From positions 150,808 to 214,807 of the forward strand of contig CADAQX010000001.1 in assembly GCA_902790215.1 (NCBI GenBank): a stretch of DNA of 64,000 nt, read 5' to 3'. Every line of letters starts with the position of its first letter. Position 1 is the first letter of the stretch. The notes below the pieces were generated by a model. The model was not told the origin of the DNA. It searched no databases and worked only from the letters and a program-made list of their open reading frames with translations. Positions 7,804 through 16,010 of this stretch are shown here, piece after piece. Position numbers and translations under genes: made by a program. The DNA is from an uncultured Bacteroidota bacterium. GTDB taxonomy: Bacteria > Bacteroidota > Bacteroidia > Bacteroidales > P3.

Positions 7804-9501
7804 CTAAATAACTTGTGTCTGTGGTTTGTCACAAGACGGGAAGAATACAGACTTGTATGCTTCGGCCTTGGACTGCGGGTCATCTATGCCTTCAATAATC
7901 TCAATCTTCTGCATTAACTCAAGGTTCTTAAGATTCTCGCCAATGGCAACAGCATCTTGAGCACGCATATTGAAGCAGTCAAGTGCTTCACCTTGACCAA
8001 GCAAAGCATCCGCCACAAGACTGTCTGTACGCAAAATATTGGACTGCACATGAAGAATCACGCCAGGAATGTTGACCTCCATGTTACCAATAGAATACAT
8101 CTCACTTTCTGGTTTGCAAGTCCAGAAAGGTTCAATATCTATTTCACCGTTGGCTGCATTTATTGTTTCGTTTGAAATGTACTGGAGTAATTGTTTAGGG
8201 GTCTTTCCGTAATTTAATACATATTGATACTTGCTAATGATGGATTCTTTAACACTCGCTATTGAGCTGGGTTTGATTACACCTGATAACAAGTCGTCCA
8301 TTTCCTCAATATCAACAATGCGGGTGGATTCCAATAGGCCGTCAGTATATGCAATGCGGATGTTTGAAAGATAGGTTATGCTCACATATTCCTGAAGTAG
8401 CTGGCGGAACACAAAGTTGAGTACTCGACTCTTGTTTATATTCTCTATTTCCCGGACAGTTGAGTATTCCTCGCCTTCATTAATGGTTTCGGAGGAATTG
8501 GTATTGATTTCTATGTTACGAGAAGAATTACTTTGTTCCACATGCTTGCTCAACGCCCTGTTGAGTGCCCGGGTGTTGGCCGAGCGGCTGGCAGTAGTGT
8601 TTTGACTTGCGTTTGCTGAAACATCGATATTTATTATCTTTTTGATAACTCCGGATACACTTGCTGAGACCGATGCCGACTTGGATGTGGTATCGCTGCT
8701 ACTGGAGTTATTCTCTTCTTCCATCAGATTCTCCATTTCGTCCACACTATCCTGACTGAAACTGTCGAGCAGATTCTCTGATTGGCTTTTTGTCTTGGTA
8801 CTATCCTTGTAAGTTCGTATGGTTAAAGTTGTCCTTTCGCCAGGAAGGAGAGAAAATGTTTGTATCGTTTTTCCTGCCCCGTAGTTTCCTAAAAATGAAC
8901 TTGTCTTGTATTCCTCGATAATATACATGCGAGGCTGAACAGTATCGGGTTTTTTCAAAAATTCTAATCGGGAGCCAAAACCATTCAGTTTGTTGACTAC
9001 AAACGGACGAAATCCGCCACTGGCTAAATCGGCAACTTGTACATCATTTAGGCATGTACCGTCTATTACCACCTGCGGATTGGGATCATCTGAGAGGTCG
9101 TTTTCTGTCTGCACTGAGATCTCAAGCAAATTTTTACCTGCAGTTAAATCCAATTGTTTTCTTGCCGCAGTCGCTCGAAGTCCTATCCCCATGTCGTTTG
9201 AGTTCAACTGCATACTGCGATTGAATTGTAGACGTAAAGCAGTAGCGTCTTTTTTGAAGTAGTGATCTTTCACTACTTGATTAATTGGTGTATTTTGTTC
9301 TATGAAAGAGGACTCTGGAACATTTAACTGTATGTGTCCATATGTGGTAAAAGTTGAGTTTTGAGGTAGGTTATAATCCAAAGTTGGGGCTGTCCCTTCC
9401 TCATTCAGTTTCATAAAAGCGTCTTTTGAGACACAACTATTTTGTGCCAGATTTGCCCTAAGAATTTCTATGTTTCTGATTGGCTCTAAAATTTCATCCA
9501 T
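7804..9501 (-). CDS. Unrecognised 565-residue protein heading the muramidase operon
   Basis: No signal peptide or membrane segment. The N-terminal 230 residues look beta-rich (FRPFVVNKLNGFGSRLEFLK, GNYGAGKTIQTFSLLPGERT). A Ser/Asn/Glu-rich linker spans about 235-340 (MENLMEEENNSSSSDTTSK, then SVSASVSG). Then comes INEGEEYSTVREIENINKSR with LNFVFRQLLQEYVSITYLSN. The family is not one I can name. It has its own promoter at 9530 and lies 20 bp ahead of the muramidase, so it may carry, load or chaperone the effector. That is inference from position. Confidence 0.55.
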   Translation of the reverse strand: MDEILEPIRNIEILRANLAQNSCVSKDAFMKLNEEGTAPTLDYNLPQNSTFTTYGHIQLNVPESSFIEQNTPINQVVKDHYFKKDATALRLQFNRSMQLNSNDMGIGLRATAARKQLDLTAGKNLLEISVQTENDLSDDPNPQVVIDGTCLNDVQVADLASGGFRPFVVNKLNGFGSRLEFLKKPDTVQPRMYIIEEYKTSSFLGNYGAGKTIQTFSLLPGERTTLTIRTYKDSTKTKSQSENLLDSFSQDSVDEMENLMEEENNSSSSDTTSKSASVSASVSGVIKKIINIDVSANASQNTTASRSANTRALNRALSKHVEQSNSSRNIEINTNSSETINEGEEYSTVREIENINKSRVLNFVFRQLLQEYVSITYLSNIRIAYTDGLLESTRIVDIEEMDDLLSGVIKPSSIASVKESIISKYQYVLNYGKTPKQLLQYISNETINAANGEIDIEPFWTCKPESEMYSIGNMEVNIPGVILHVQSNILRTDSLVADALLGQGEALDCFNMRAQDAVAIGENLKNLELMQKIEIIEGIDDPQSKAEAYKSVFFPSCDKPQTQVI

Positions 9502-9529
9502 GATATCTTGTATTTGGGGTATTATTTTG

Positions 9530-9537
9530 CAAAAATA
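9530..9537 (-). promoter_or_regulatory. -7 promoter element of the muramidase operon
   Basis: TATTTTTG on the minus strand, 28 bp ahead of the ATG at 9501. Confidence 0.65.
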
Positions 9538-9547
9538 CGATTTATTT

Positions 9548-9835
9548 TTAATTTAACATCTTTTTCCCAATATCGCGTAAAATGAGAGCAGCAGAAGTTT
9601 GTTTATCTGAGCTTAACTTTCCCATTTTTCGCACAACTGGATAGGTATGGACTTTCGAACTCTCCGTATATTTTAAAGTATCTGTATAAATAATAGTCAC
9701 GAGGCGCATTCGGGTTCCTGTGTGTTTTATTGTGGCATAAATGATGTCAAACGCCGTTCCACCTACAAAACGTCTTTGTTCTGAAAATTCTGTAGAAATT
9801 AGTAAGATGCTAAAACAGAAAAAAGCGTTACTCAT
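9548..9835 (-). pseudogene. Truncated paralogue of the candidate immunity gene at 6360
   Basis: 95 codons. The middle, FDIIYATIKHTGTRMRLVTI, then YTDTLKYTES and TYPVVRK, aligns with YDTIFASIEYEGVRLRLVTT, then YKDTLADDES and VYPIVRN of the 209-residue protein. Homology then stops and the frame ends after about 30 unrelated residues, so more than half the gene is missing. The signal peptide is also eroded. The upstream neighbour is a muramidase C-terminal remnant, the same order as in the intact pair. Confidence 0.75.
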
Positions 9836-9836
9836 T

Positions 9837-9959
9837 CTAAACTAATTTACCTAGTGGGGTTGCCAATATAGATTTGCCCGGAATGTTTTTTGCACCACGT
9901 AATTGAAGTATGAACTCATCAATCCCTTTTTTCTTTATGTCCCTTCGTAAATAAAAAAA
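9837..9959 (-). pseudogene. C-terminal remnant of a muramidase-like effector
   Basis: An open stretch of about 40 codons. It ends in IPGKSILATPLGKLV and a stop, matching the end of the intact muramidase (LSGLSDIETPIGKLLEI). No start codon or catalytic region remains. It overlaps the tail of the exported-protein gene that ends at 9935. Its stop lies next to the start of the truncated immunity paralogue, as in the intact pair. Confidence 0.65.
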
Positions 9960-10753
9960 TCATTCCATTCAATCAACTCGTTATTTGTTAAGATGTTTAT
10001 CCGATAAACCAACACACGGATTAAACGATTGAAGTCATCATAAAAAAAGACTCTTTTTATGCAAAACTCATTCGTAATAAAGCAATCAGTCATCAATCTT
10101 CTGTTCATTGTAGTATACATGAAAGACAAGAACTTGCTGTCATGAGGTACTCCATACGAGCAAAAAGAAAACCATGTACGCTTATTACACTTATAGAATC
10201 TCGTTTCGGATATTATATGTTCGGACTTGTTGATAACAAATACATGACCTTGATTTTCTCCAAATACCTCATTTTCCAATATTGTATCTATAATTATTGA
10301 CTCATAAGGCATACTATCCGACAAGTATTCGTAAGGGTCATCGTACATCCTCAACATAGAAAAATCATCATAGTCAAACAACTGCAATGACTCGCCTGCT
10401 ACCGTGATAGTGTCGACAAAAGACTCCTTGAAAGCAATAACCTCAGACAAGTCTTCATTGGCACATATCGGTGTGAATGTGCGTACTATCAAAGTATCAT
10501 CACCCTGATACTCATATCTAATAGAATCATATATTTGTCGTCCGTTTCCGTTGCGTTTAACAACATATTCTCTTTTTTTGTTGGAAAGAAGGATGGTTTT
10601 TCTCAGCAGGGTGTCTGTGCGAGACGATATCTCTTCATAGTTACTAATGTAATTAGTAGTGGCTGTTTTTGTATATTCTATCTTCACATCTTGTGCTTGG
10701 CCTAAATATACAAATGAAAGTAGGATTACAAATAAACTATTCTTCATCTTCAT
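9935..10753 (-). CDS. Exported protein, candidate immunity partner of the SleB-like hydrolase
   Basis: 272 residues with signal peptide MKMKNSLFVILLSFVYLGQAQ. The mature part is rich in acidic and aromatic residues (LFDYDDFSMLRMYDDPYEYL). No known family recognised. Its start overlaps the end of the hydrolase gene by 17 bp, so they are translationally coupled. Like the partner of the muramidase, it is predicted periplasmic. Inference: it neutralises the neighbouring cell-wall enzyme. Confidence 0.55.
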   Translation of the reverse strand: MKMKNSLFVILLSFVYLGQAQDVKIEYTKTATTNYISNYEEISSRTDTLLRKTILLSNKKREYVVKRNGNGRQIYDSIRYEYQGDDTLIVRTFTPICANEDLSEVIAFKESFVDTITVAGESLQLFDYDDFSMLRMYDDPYEYLSDSMPYESIIIDTILENEVFGENQGHVFVINKSEHIISETRFYKCNKRTWFSFCSYGVPHDSKFLSFMYTTMNRRLMTDCFITNEFCIKRVFFYDDFNRLIRVLVYRINILTNNELIEWNDFFIYEGT

Positions 10754-11540
10754 TGAATTCCCAAAAAATTGTTCGACAATATACTGCAGTGGATTTCAAT
10801 CTCATTTTATCTTTATTCATCCCTGAAACGGCTTTTTTTTCTTGTGGGGCTTTAAACTCGTCGCCTATATTTTTCTTCCATTTATTATAATGCTCATCTG
10901 AGATCGTCCATCCCATAGTATTCATATGTAATTCAATGGTAATATTCCCCATTTTCACATGTTCTTTATTAATAGATTTGTCGAATAGGGCTTGTTCTTT
11001 ACCATCCCACATAATGGCTCCATTACTTAAATCGTCTCCACGTAATAGCGCATTAATTACAGCAGCGTTTGCTGCAAGTTTGAAAGGATCATCATTAATT
11101 TTTTCCAGTGAGTATCTCCTATACTCATCAGCCTTAACCGACTCTGATCCATACGCAATACTATTCAATTGATGGACAGAGGCTATTGCAAACATCTCAT
11201 GTTTGAGATCAGTTGTCATTGTATTCATATAAGCTGCTGAGCTTTCTCCATAGACAACAGCTGCCATTCCTTGGAATTTAGTATAATTAACTTTCAGTGA
11301 CGTGATGTTTTTTGCTTTTATCACATTCCCCTCTATATCTTTCTCCACAGAGTCTGCAACATATATTATATTTGTAGCATTCTTTTTTGCATCACCAAGC
11401 CATTTCCCGTTAATATCATAGTATCTCCCAATGACAGGTTTGTTTTTTGCAGAGATATTAGTAGAATAATCTGTGCAGGTAATAGAAGAATTCATGGTTG
11501 GTATTTCCCATTGGTCTTTCCAATAATCTATTGCATCCAT
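10737..11540 (-). CDS. SleB-like cell-wall hydrolase, probable secreted effector
   Basis: 267 residues, no signal peptide. Residues 36-63 (VIGRYYDINGKWLGDAKKNA, then IIYVAD) resemble the N-terminal motif of the muramidase at 6986-7783. From about residue 90 the pattern is that of SleB/CwlJ-type hydrolases: FQGMAAVVYGESSAAYM with Glu99 as candidate catalytic residue, HEMFAIASVHQLNSIAYGS, and ANAAVINALLRGDDLSNGAI followed by MWDG. It would act on peptidoglycan. The C-terminal 60 residues are charged and unassigned. Coupled to the exported protein downstream. Confidence 0.6.
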   Translation of the reverse strand: MDAIDYWKDQWEIPTMNSSITCTDYSTNISAKNKPVIGRYYDINGKWLGDAKKNATNIIYVADSVEKDIEGNVIKAKNITSLKVNYTKFQGMAAVVYGESSAAYMNTMTTDLKHEMFAIASVHQLNSIAYGSESVKADEYRRYSLEKINDDPFKLAANAAVINALLRGDDLSNGAIMWDGKEQALFDKSINKEHVKMGNITIELHMNTMGWTISDEHYNKWKKNIGDEFKAPQEKKAVSGMNKDKMRLKSTAVYCRTIFWEFNEDEE

Positions 11541-11598
11541 TTCTCAACTTCTTAGTTCTTGATCTTCATTTTTTTTGATGACTGTGGCTCAACTTACT

Positions 11599-11606
11599 CA
11601 AAAATA
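11599..11606 (-). promoter_or_regulatory. -7 promoter element ahead of the SleB-like hydrolase gene
   Basis: TATTTTTG on the minus strand, about 58 bp before the ATG at 11540. No good -33 match seen. Confidence 0.5.
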
Positions 11607-11646
11607 GATTCGTCACTCCAATTCGGTTACGACCAATCGTTTCGGT

Positions 11647-12225
11647 TCAAGCACCCATACTTGAGGTGTAGTGGTTTGTACATTGGTTTTTGTATGATAT
11701 CCAGTATTCTTTACCATCAGCACAAAGTATTTTAACCCACTTGCTTTTCAAATCAACATCTACTACCTTGAACACCTCGGGGCAACAGTCATCACGCATA
11801 CCAAAAGAAATTATGCAATTTGAGACATTAATGCTGTCAAATAGTTCTATACGCTCATCGGGGTGTGCGAATGGATATACCGCTAAATTGTCTTTGAAAA
11901 TCCAACCATGAATAAGAGTGTCACAGAGGTGAGATTCCTCATCAAATCGCCAAAAAGAGACTTTTAGCATATCGTCAACATTATCGTAATCCGTGAGGTT
12001 CCACCACAGAGTCTCTGACGAGTCAACAACATACAGAAGGGAAAACATTACATGTTTGGGAATACCAATCGTATCGAAAACATTGGTGACTTGATATTCT
12101 GAAAATTGTATTAGTTCTACGTTATCTGGAAGATAATGCACATGATTCCCTTTCGGCAAGACTTGAGTCCATACTAATGATGGCAAAAGCAATGATATTG
12201 ATACTGCCAATAATGAAAGTCTCAT
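11647..12225 (-). CDS. Exported protein of unknown function in the effector island
   Basis: 192 residues from the ATG at 12225, chosen because it starts a clear signal peptide (MRLSLLAVSISLLLPSLVWT, cleaved near TQ). An upstream ATG at 12312 would add 29 polar residues. The mature part is beta-rich with CCPEVFKVVDVDLKSKWVKI and a Cys-containing tail. No family recognised. Position and export suggest another periplasmic immunity-type protein whose effector gene is absent, which is speculative. Confidence 0.55.
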   Translation of the reverse strand: MRLSLLAVSISLLLPSLVWTQVLPKGNHVHYLPDNVELIQFSEYQVTNVFDTIGIPKHVMFSLLYVVDSSETLWWNLTDYDNVDDMLKVSFWRFDEESHLCDTLIHGWIFKDNLAVYPFAHPDERIELFDSINVSNCIISFGMRDDCCPEVFKVVDVDLKSKWVKILCADGKEYWISYKNQCTNHYTSSMGA

Positions 12226-12373
12226 GATAATAAGGTAAAAAACTAAATCTTTTTTTCTGTTCGTTGAATTCGTTCCACCCAATATAACCTTTTTGGAGGT
12301 ATAATGCCGCAATTAAAAGACATCCAGTTGAAACTCCTCCATTTTCCCATTTATTCTAAACATATAGAAATCA

Positions 12374-13555
12374 TTATTCAAGGGATGTTTTCTCGCTGAG
12401 GGTTTTGGCTATGCGGTCTTTGAGCATACGGTGGATGTCCATATCCCAGGTGATGCCGATGTTGAAACGCAGGGAGTTTTGCGTCACATTGTTGACAGGG
12501 GATATGTCGTCAATGTTTAAGATCTCGGAGTAGGTGGTGCGGCGGTTGGCGAGGAAAGCGTGCAGACGGAAGTCGGGGCAGGCCTCGGGACGGTATTCGG
12601 CACCGAGACCGTAGGTGAGGTAGGTGTGGCCCGCTTCACCAAAGCAGTCGAAGAGACCGTCAACGCCATAGTTGGGAATCACCTCGTTGGATTTGTTTTG
12701 CTCGTAGGCTCCTTTGACAAAGATGTTGAATCCGTGCTTGAAATACAGGTTGGCACAGCTGACAACGGCAAAGGTGTTGCCCCAGTCGTTGAGGGCGTTG
12801 GCTCGGTGGATAAGGTCAACATAGATGTCCCACTTGTCGTACTCCAGCTCGTGGCCGAGGGCGATGTAGTTCATGAACTTGTGGTCGGGGCGCTCGAACA
12901 TGTTCACAGAGTGCAGCACCTTGAAGTGGCCGAACTTGCCGCTGTAGAAGGCGTTGAACGACAGCAATCCGCTTTTCCACTCGCTGCCGGGAGCAAAGCC
13001 CAGACCGGCTCCGTAGTGTACGTAGGGGGAGTTGGCCACCTGCAGGAGGAACATTTGGTTGGCGTCGTCGGTCTTGTAGGCGGCGGCGACAGCCGGCTGG
13101 AAGCAATAGAAGTTATCCCAATAGTGGGTGCTGAAGAGCACATTGATAGGAGGCGCATCGTATTCGAAGCCGCCCACGGCCAAAGCGTCCTTACCCACAC
13201 GTATCATCCAGTTCTTGGAGGGCATGTAGTTGAGGTAAAGGAAGTCGGTGTTGTCGAACAGGCTCACGTCGCCCGGTGTGGCCACAATGCGCTGACGGAA
13301 GAAATAGCTGAACTTCTCGCCCAGCGGGCCGCCGATGACGAAGTTGAAATAGCGGCCGTGAAAACCGTATTGGTTTTCGTTAGCGCGGGTGCCGAAAAAG
13401 CTTTCGTGGGTGTTGGTGTGGTAGTAGTCGAAATCGGCACGGGCTTCGAGTTTTATCTGGGTGAAGATGGGAGTGAAATCCACCTGTGCGGAAGAGGCTG
13501 ATGCAAAGGCAAGCATTGCAAAGAGTGGTAAGAGTCGTAAATGTTTTTGTATCAT
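12374..13555 (-). CDS. OprP/OprO-like outer-membrane porin
   Basis: 393 residues from the ATG at 13555, which begins the signal peptide (MIQKHLRLLPLFAMLAFASA, then SSAQ). The remainder alternates polar and hydrophobic residues in amphipathic strands typical of a 16-strand phosphate-selective-type porin: FHGRYFNFVIGGPLGEKFSY, FRQRIVATPGD, NWMIRVGKDALAVGGFEYDA, AGLGFAPGSEWKSGLLSFNA. It probably passes small anions or polyols through the outer membrane. It has its own promoter at 13591 and is divergent from the antiporter gene. Confidence 0.75.
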   Translation of the reverse strand: MIQKHLRLLPLFAMLAFASASSAQVDFTPIFTQIKLEARADFDYYHTNTHESFFGTRANENQYGFHGRYFNFVIGGPLGEKFSYFFRQRIVATPGDVSLFDNTDFLYLNYMPSKNWMIRVGKDALAVGGFEYDAPPINVLFSTHYWDNFYCFQPAVAAAYKTDDANQMFLLQVANSPYVHYGAGLGFAPGSEWKSGLLSFNAFYSGKFGHFKVLHSVNMFERPDHKFMNYIALGHELEYDKWDIYVDLIHRANALNDWGNTFAVVSCANLYFKHGFNIFVKGAYEQNKSNEVIPNYGVDGLFDCFGEAGHTYLTYGLGAEYRPEACPDFRLHAFLANRRTTYSEILNIDDISPVNNVTQNSLRFNIGITWDMDIHRMLKDRIAKTLSEKTSLE

Positions 13556-13590
13556 AACAATATATTTATTTAACGGATTAAATGCAAATG

Positions 13591-13598
13591 CAAAGGTA
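13591..13598 (-). promoter_or_regulatory. -7 promoter element of the porin gene
   Basis: TACCTTTG on the minus strand, 35 bp before the ATG. A TTG lies 21 bp upstream of it. Confidence 0.7.
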
Positions 13599-13711
13599 CA
13601 AATAAATTTCGACAAAACACAATTCATCCACCAAGTTTTTGCCGTTGGCAGAAAAAAAGCGTAGAAAGGGCAATAATAAAGTGAAAGGTACGTTATGGAG
13701 GGTATAAAAAA

Positions 13712-15979
13712 GTGTATATGTCGTCACTACCGCCTATCTTTCTGGATCTTGCCATCATACTGATTACTGCCGGCGCCATCACGATTGTGTTCAAGTGGCT
13801 GAAGCAGCCTTTGGTACTGGGCTATATTGTGGCGGGTTTCTTTATCGGTCCCTATTTCCCTTGGTTTCCCGCCATTACCGACGACTCCAACGTCCACGTG
13901 TGGAGCGACATTGGCATCGTGTTCCTGATGTTTGCTCTGGGCTTGGAGTTCAGCATCAAGAAACTGAAGCGGGTGGGTGCCACAGGAGCCATCACGGCTT
14001 TGACGGAGCTGGTGATTATGTTCGTCATCGGCAACACGGTGGGGCATCTGCTGGGCATGGGCAACATGGACAGCATATTTCTGGGCTGCATGCTCTCGAT
14101 TTCCTCCACAACGATTATCATCAAGTCGTTTGACGACCTGAAACTGAAACAGCAGCGTTTCACAAGCACGGTGACGGCGGTGCTGGTAGTGGAGGATTTG
14201 ATAGCGGTGCTGCTGCTGGTGGTGCTTTCGACACTGAGCGTGGGTAAGAGTTTCAACGGCGCAGAGCTGGGCTTGAGTTTGGTGAAACTGGTGTTCTCGC
14301 TGATAGTGTGGTTTACCTTCGGCATATTCTTAATCCCGACGTTCCTGCGCTGGATGAGGAAATGGATGACGGAGGAGACGCTGTGCATTGTGGCTGTGGG
14401 CTTGTGCTTTGGGATGGTGGTGCTGGCCGACTTTGCCGGTTTTTCCACAGCTTTGGGTGCCTTTGTGATGGGTGCCATCCTGAGCGAGACCATCGAGGCC
14501 GATGTGATTCACCGTATCATCACCCCAATCAAGAACCTGTTCGGTGCGGTGTTTTTCGTGTCGGTGGGCATGCTGGTGAACCCCGAGGTGCTGGTGAAAT
14601 ATATCGGGCCGATACTGATTATTGCAGGCACCATCGTGGTGTTTAAGTCGTTATCGGCCACAACAGGTATCCTGCTTAGCGGAAAGCCCTTGAAGACTGC
14701 CATGCAGGGCGGTTTCTGCTTCTGCCAGATAGGTGAGTTCAGCTTTATCATTGCCGGGCTGGGTCTGAGCTACCATGTGATTGACCCAAATCTCTACCCC
14801 ATCATCGTGACGGTGTCGATACTGACGACCTTTGTCACCCCTTACATGATTAAAGCAGGGCTTCCCGCATATGAGTGGATTTACCCCAAACTCCCCATGC
14901 GCTTCAAACAGGCGTTGGAGCGGTACAGCAGCTCCGGACGGGTGAACACGCACGAGAAGAAACTGAGCACTTTTGTAAGAAAGCAGCTGACATCCATACT
15001 CTTCTACAGTGCCATCCTGGTGGCGCTCGGACTACTGAGTTCCCTGTGGCTGAGGCCGCTTATCAACAACACCTTCGAGGCTTGGAAGATTCCGGCCATC
15101 TGGGGCAACCTGTTGGGCATAATTGCAACACTGCTGATTATGGCACCGTTCCTGTGGGCTCTGGCGGTGAAGAACGTAAACCGCGAACGCATCAGGAAGA
15201 TGCTGCACACCTATAACCACAGCCAGGTGGCTGTGATTCCCCTTCTGGCTCTGCGCTATTTTATCACCCTGTTTATAGTGGGCTGGGTGGTTTCCACCTA
15301 TGTGCATCTGGCCGTAGGCTTGCTTGTGGTGGTGGCCATTGTGATTGTGATGGCGGTGCTGATGTCGCGCCGAGCCACAGACTTCTACAACCGCATAGAA
15401 GACCACTTTGTGACCAATTTCTATCAGCGGCAGGCTCAGAACTCGTTCAAGATACCCGAGTCGCTGGAGAAAAACTTCATTATGGAGCGGATGACGGTGA
15501 CCGCCTATTCGCCTTTGGCCGGTGTCACACTGATGAACACTCGGTTGAGGCAGGACTATGGCGTAAACCTGGTGTCGATAGAACGGGCTGGGAAGATATT
15601 CGACCTTCCCGACAAGGACATGATCATCATGCCCACCGACAGGTTGACCGTGCTGGGCAACGAGGAGCAGCTGGCCAAAGTGCGCGCTGTGGTGGAAGTG
15701 GAACCCGACATGCTGATACACGACCACACGGACAATGAGATTAACACCTACCGCCTTGAAATATCGGATGGCAACCATCTGATTGGCACCAGCATCAAGA
15801 ACTCCAACTTCATGAGCGCCTATCAGTCAATGGTGATTGCCATCGAACGCGGAAAAGAATACATGCTGAACCCGTCAGCCGACACCCTGTTCCAACACGG
15901 GGATGTGGTCTGGTTTGTCTCTCCCCTTGACTTAAAAATCAAGGAGATGAGAAGGGAAGACAAAGATTTTAACGCATAA
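13712..15979 (+). CDS. CPA2-family cation:proton antiporter with RCK_C tail
   Basis: 755 residues. About 12 membrane helices form a Na+/H+-exchanger (KefB/YbaL-like) core: LVLGYIVAGFFIGPYFPWF, SDIGIVFLMFALGLEFSIKK, MLSISSTTIIIKSFDDLKLK, VLVVEDLIAVLLLVVLS. Two RCK_C (TrkA_C) lobes follow at about 590-665 and 675-750, with no nucleotide-binding TrkA_N domain between. It probably exports K+ or Na+ against protons. A GTG at 13712 sits 9 bp after GGAGGG (13697-13702); an ATG at 13718 is the alternative start. Confidence 0.85.
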   Translation: MYMSSLPPIFLDLAIILITAGAITIVFKWLKQPLVLGYIVAGFFIGPYFPWFPAITDDSNVHVWSDIGIVFLMFALGLEFSIKKLKRVGATGAITALTELVIMFVIGNTVGHLLGMGNMDSIFLGCMLSISSTTIIIKSFDDLKLKQQRFTSTVTAVLVVEDLIAVLLLVVLSTLSVGKSFNGAELGLSLVKLVFSLIVWFTFGIFLIPTFLRWMRKWMTEETLCIVAVGLCFGMVVLADFAGFSTALGAFVMGAILSETIEADVIHRIITPIKNLFGAVFFVSVGMLVNPEVLVKYIGPILIIAGTIVVFKSLSATTGILLSGKPLKTAMQGGFCFCQIGEFSFIIAGLGLSYHVIDPNLYPIIVTVSILTTFVTPYMIKAGLPAYEWIYPKLPMRFKQALERYSSSGRVNTHEKKLSTFVRKQLTSILFYSAILVALGLLSSLWLRPLINNTFEAWKIPAIWGNLLGIIATLLIMAPFLWALAVKNVNRERIRKMLHTYNHSQVAVIPLLALRYFITLFIVGWVVSTYVHLAVGLLVVVAIVIVMAVLMSRRATDFYNRIEDHFVTNFYQRQAQNSFKIPESLEKNFIMERMTVTAYSPLAGVTLMNTRLRQDYGVNLVSIERAGKIFDLPDKDMIIMPTDRLTVLGNEEQLAKVRAVVEVEPDMLIHDHTDNEINTYRLEISDGNHLIGTSIKNSNFMSAYQSMVIAIERGKEYMLNPSADTLFQHGDVVWFVSPLDLKIKEMRREDKDFNA

Positions 15980-16010
15980 GAAAGTTGAACGATTAAACGA
16001 TATTTGGAAA

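Noticed and set aside
6986-11540. Prophage lysis cassette
   Set aside because: No holin, spanin, capsid, tail or integrase genes, and the partner proteins carry cleavable signal peptides. Effector/immunity is the simpler reading.
12560-13501. 313-codon plus-strand frame
   Set aside because: Antisense to the porin, which has a signal peptide and its own promoter. The Val/Gly/Glu-rich product has no features.
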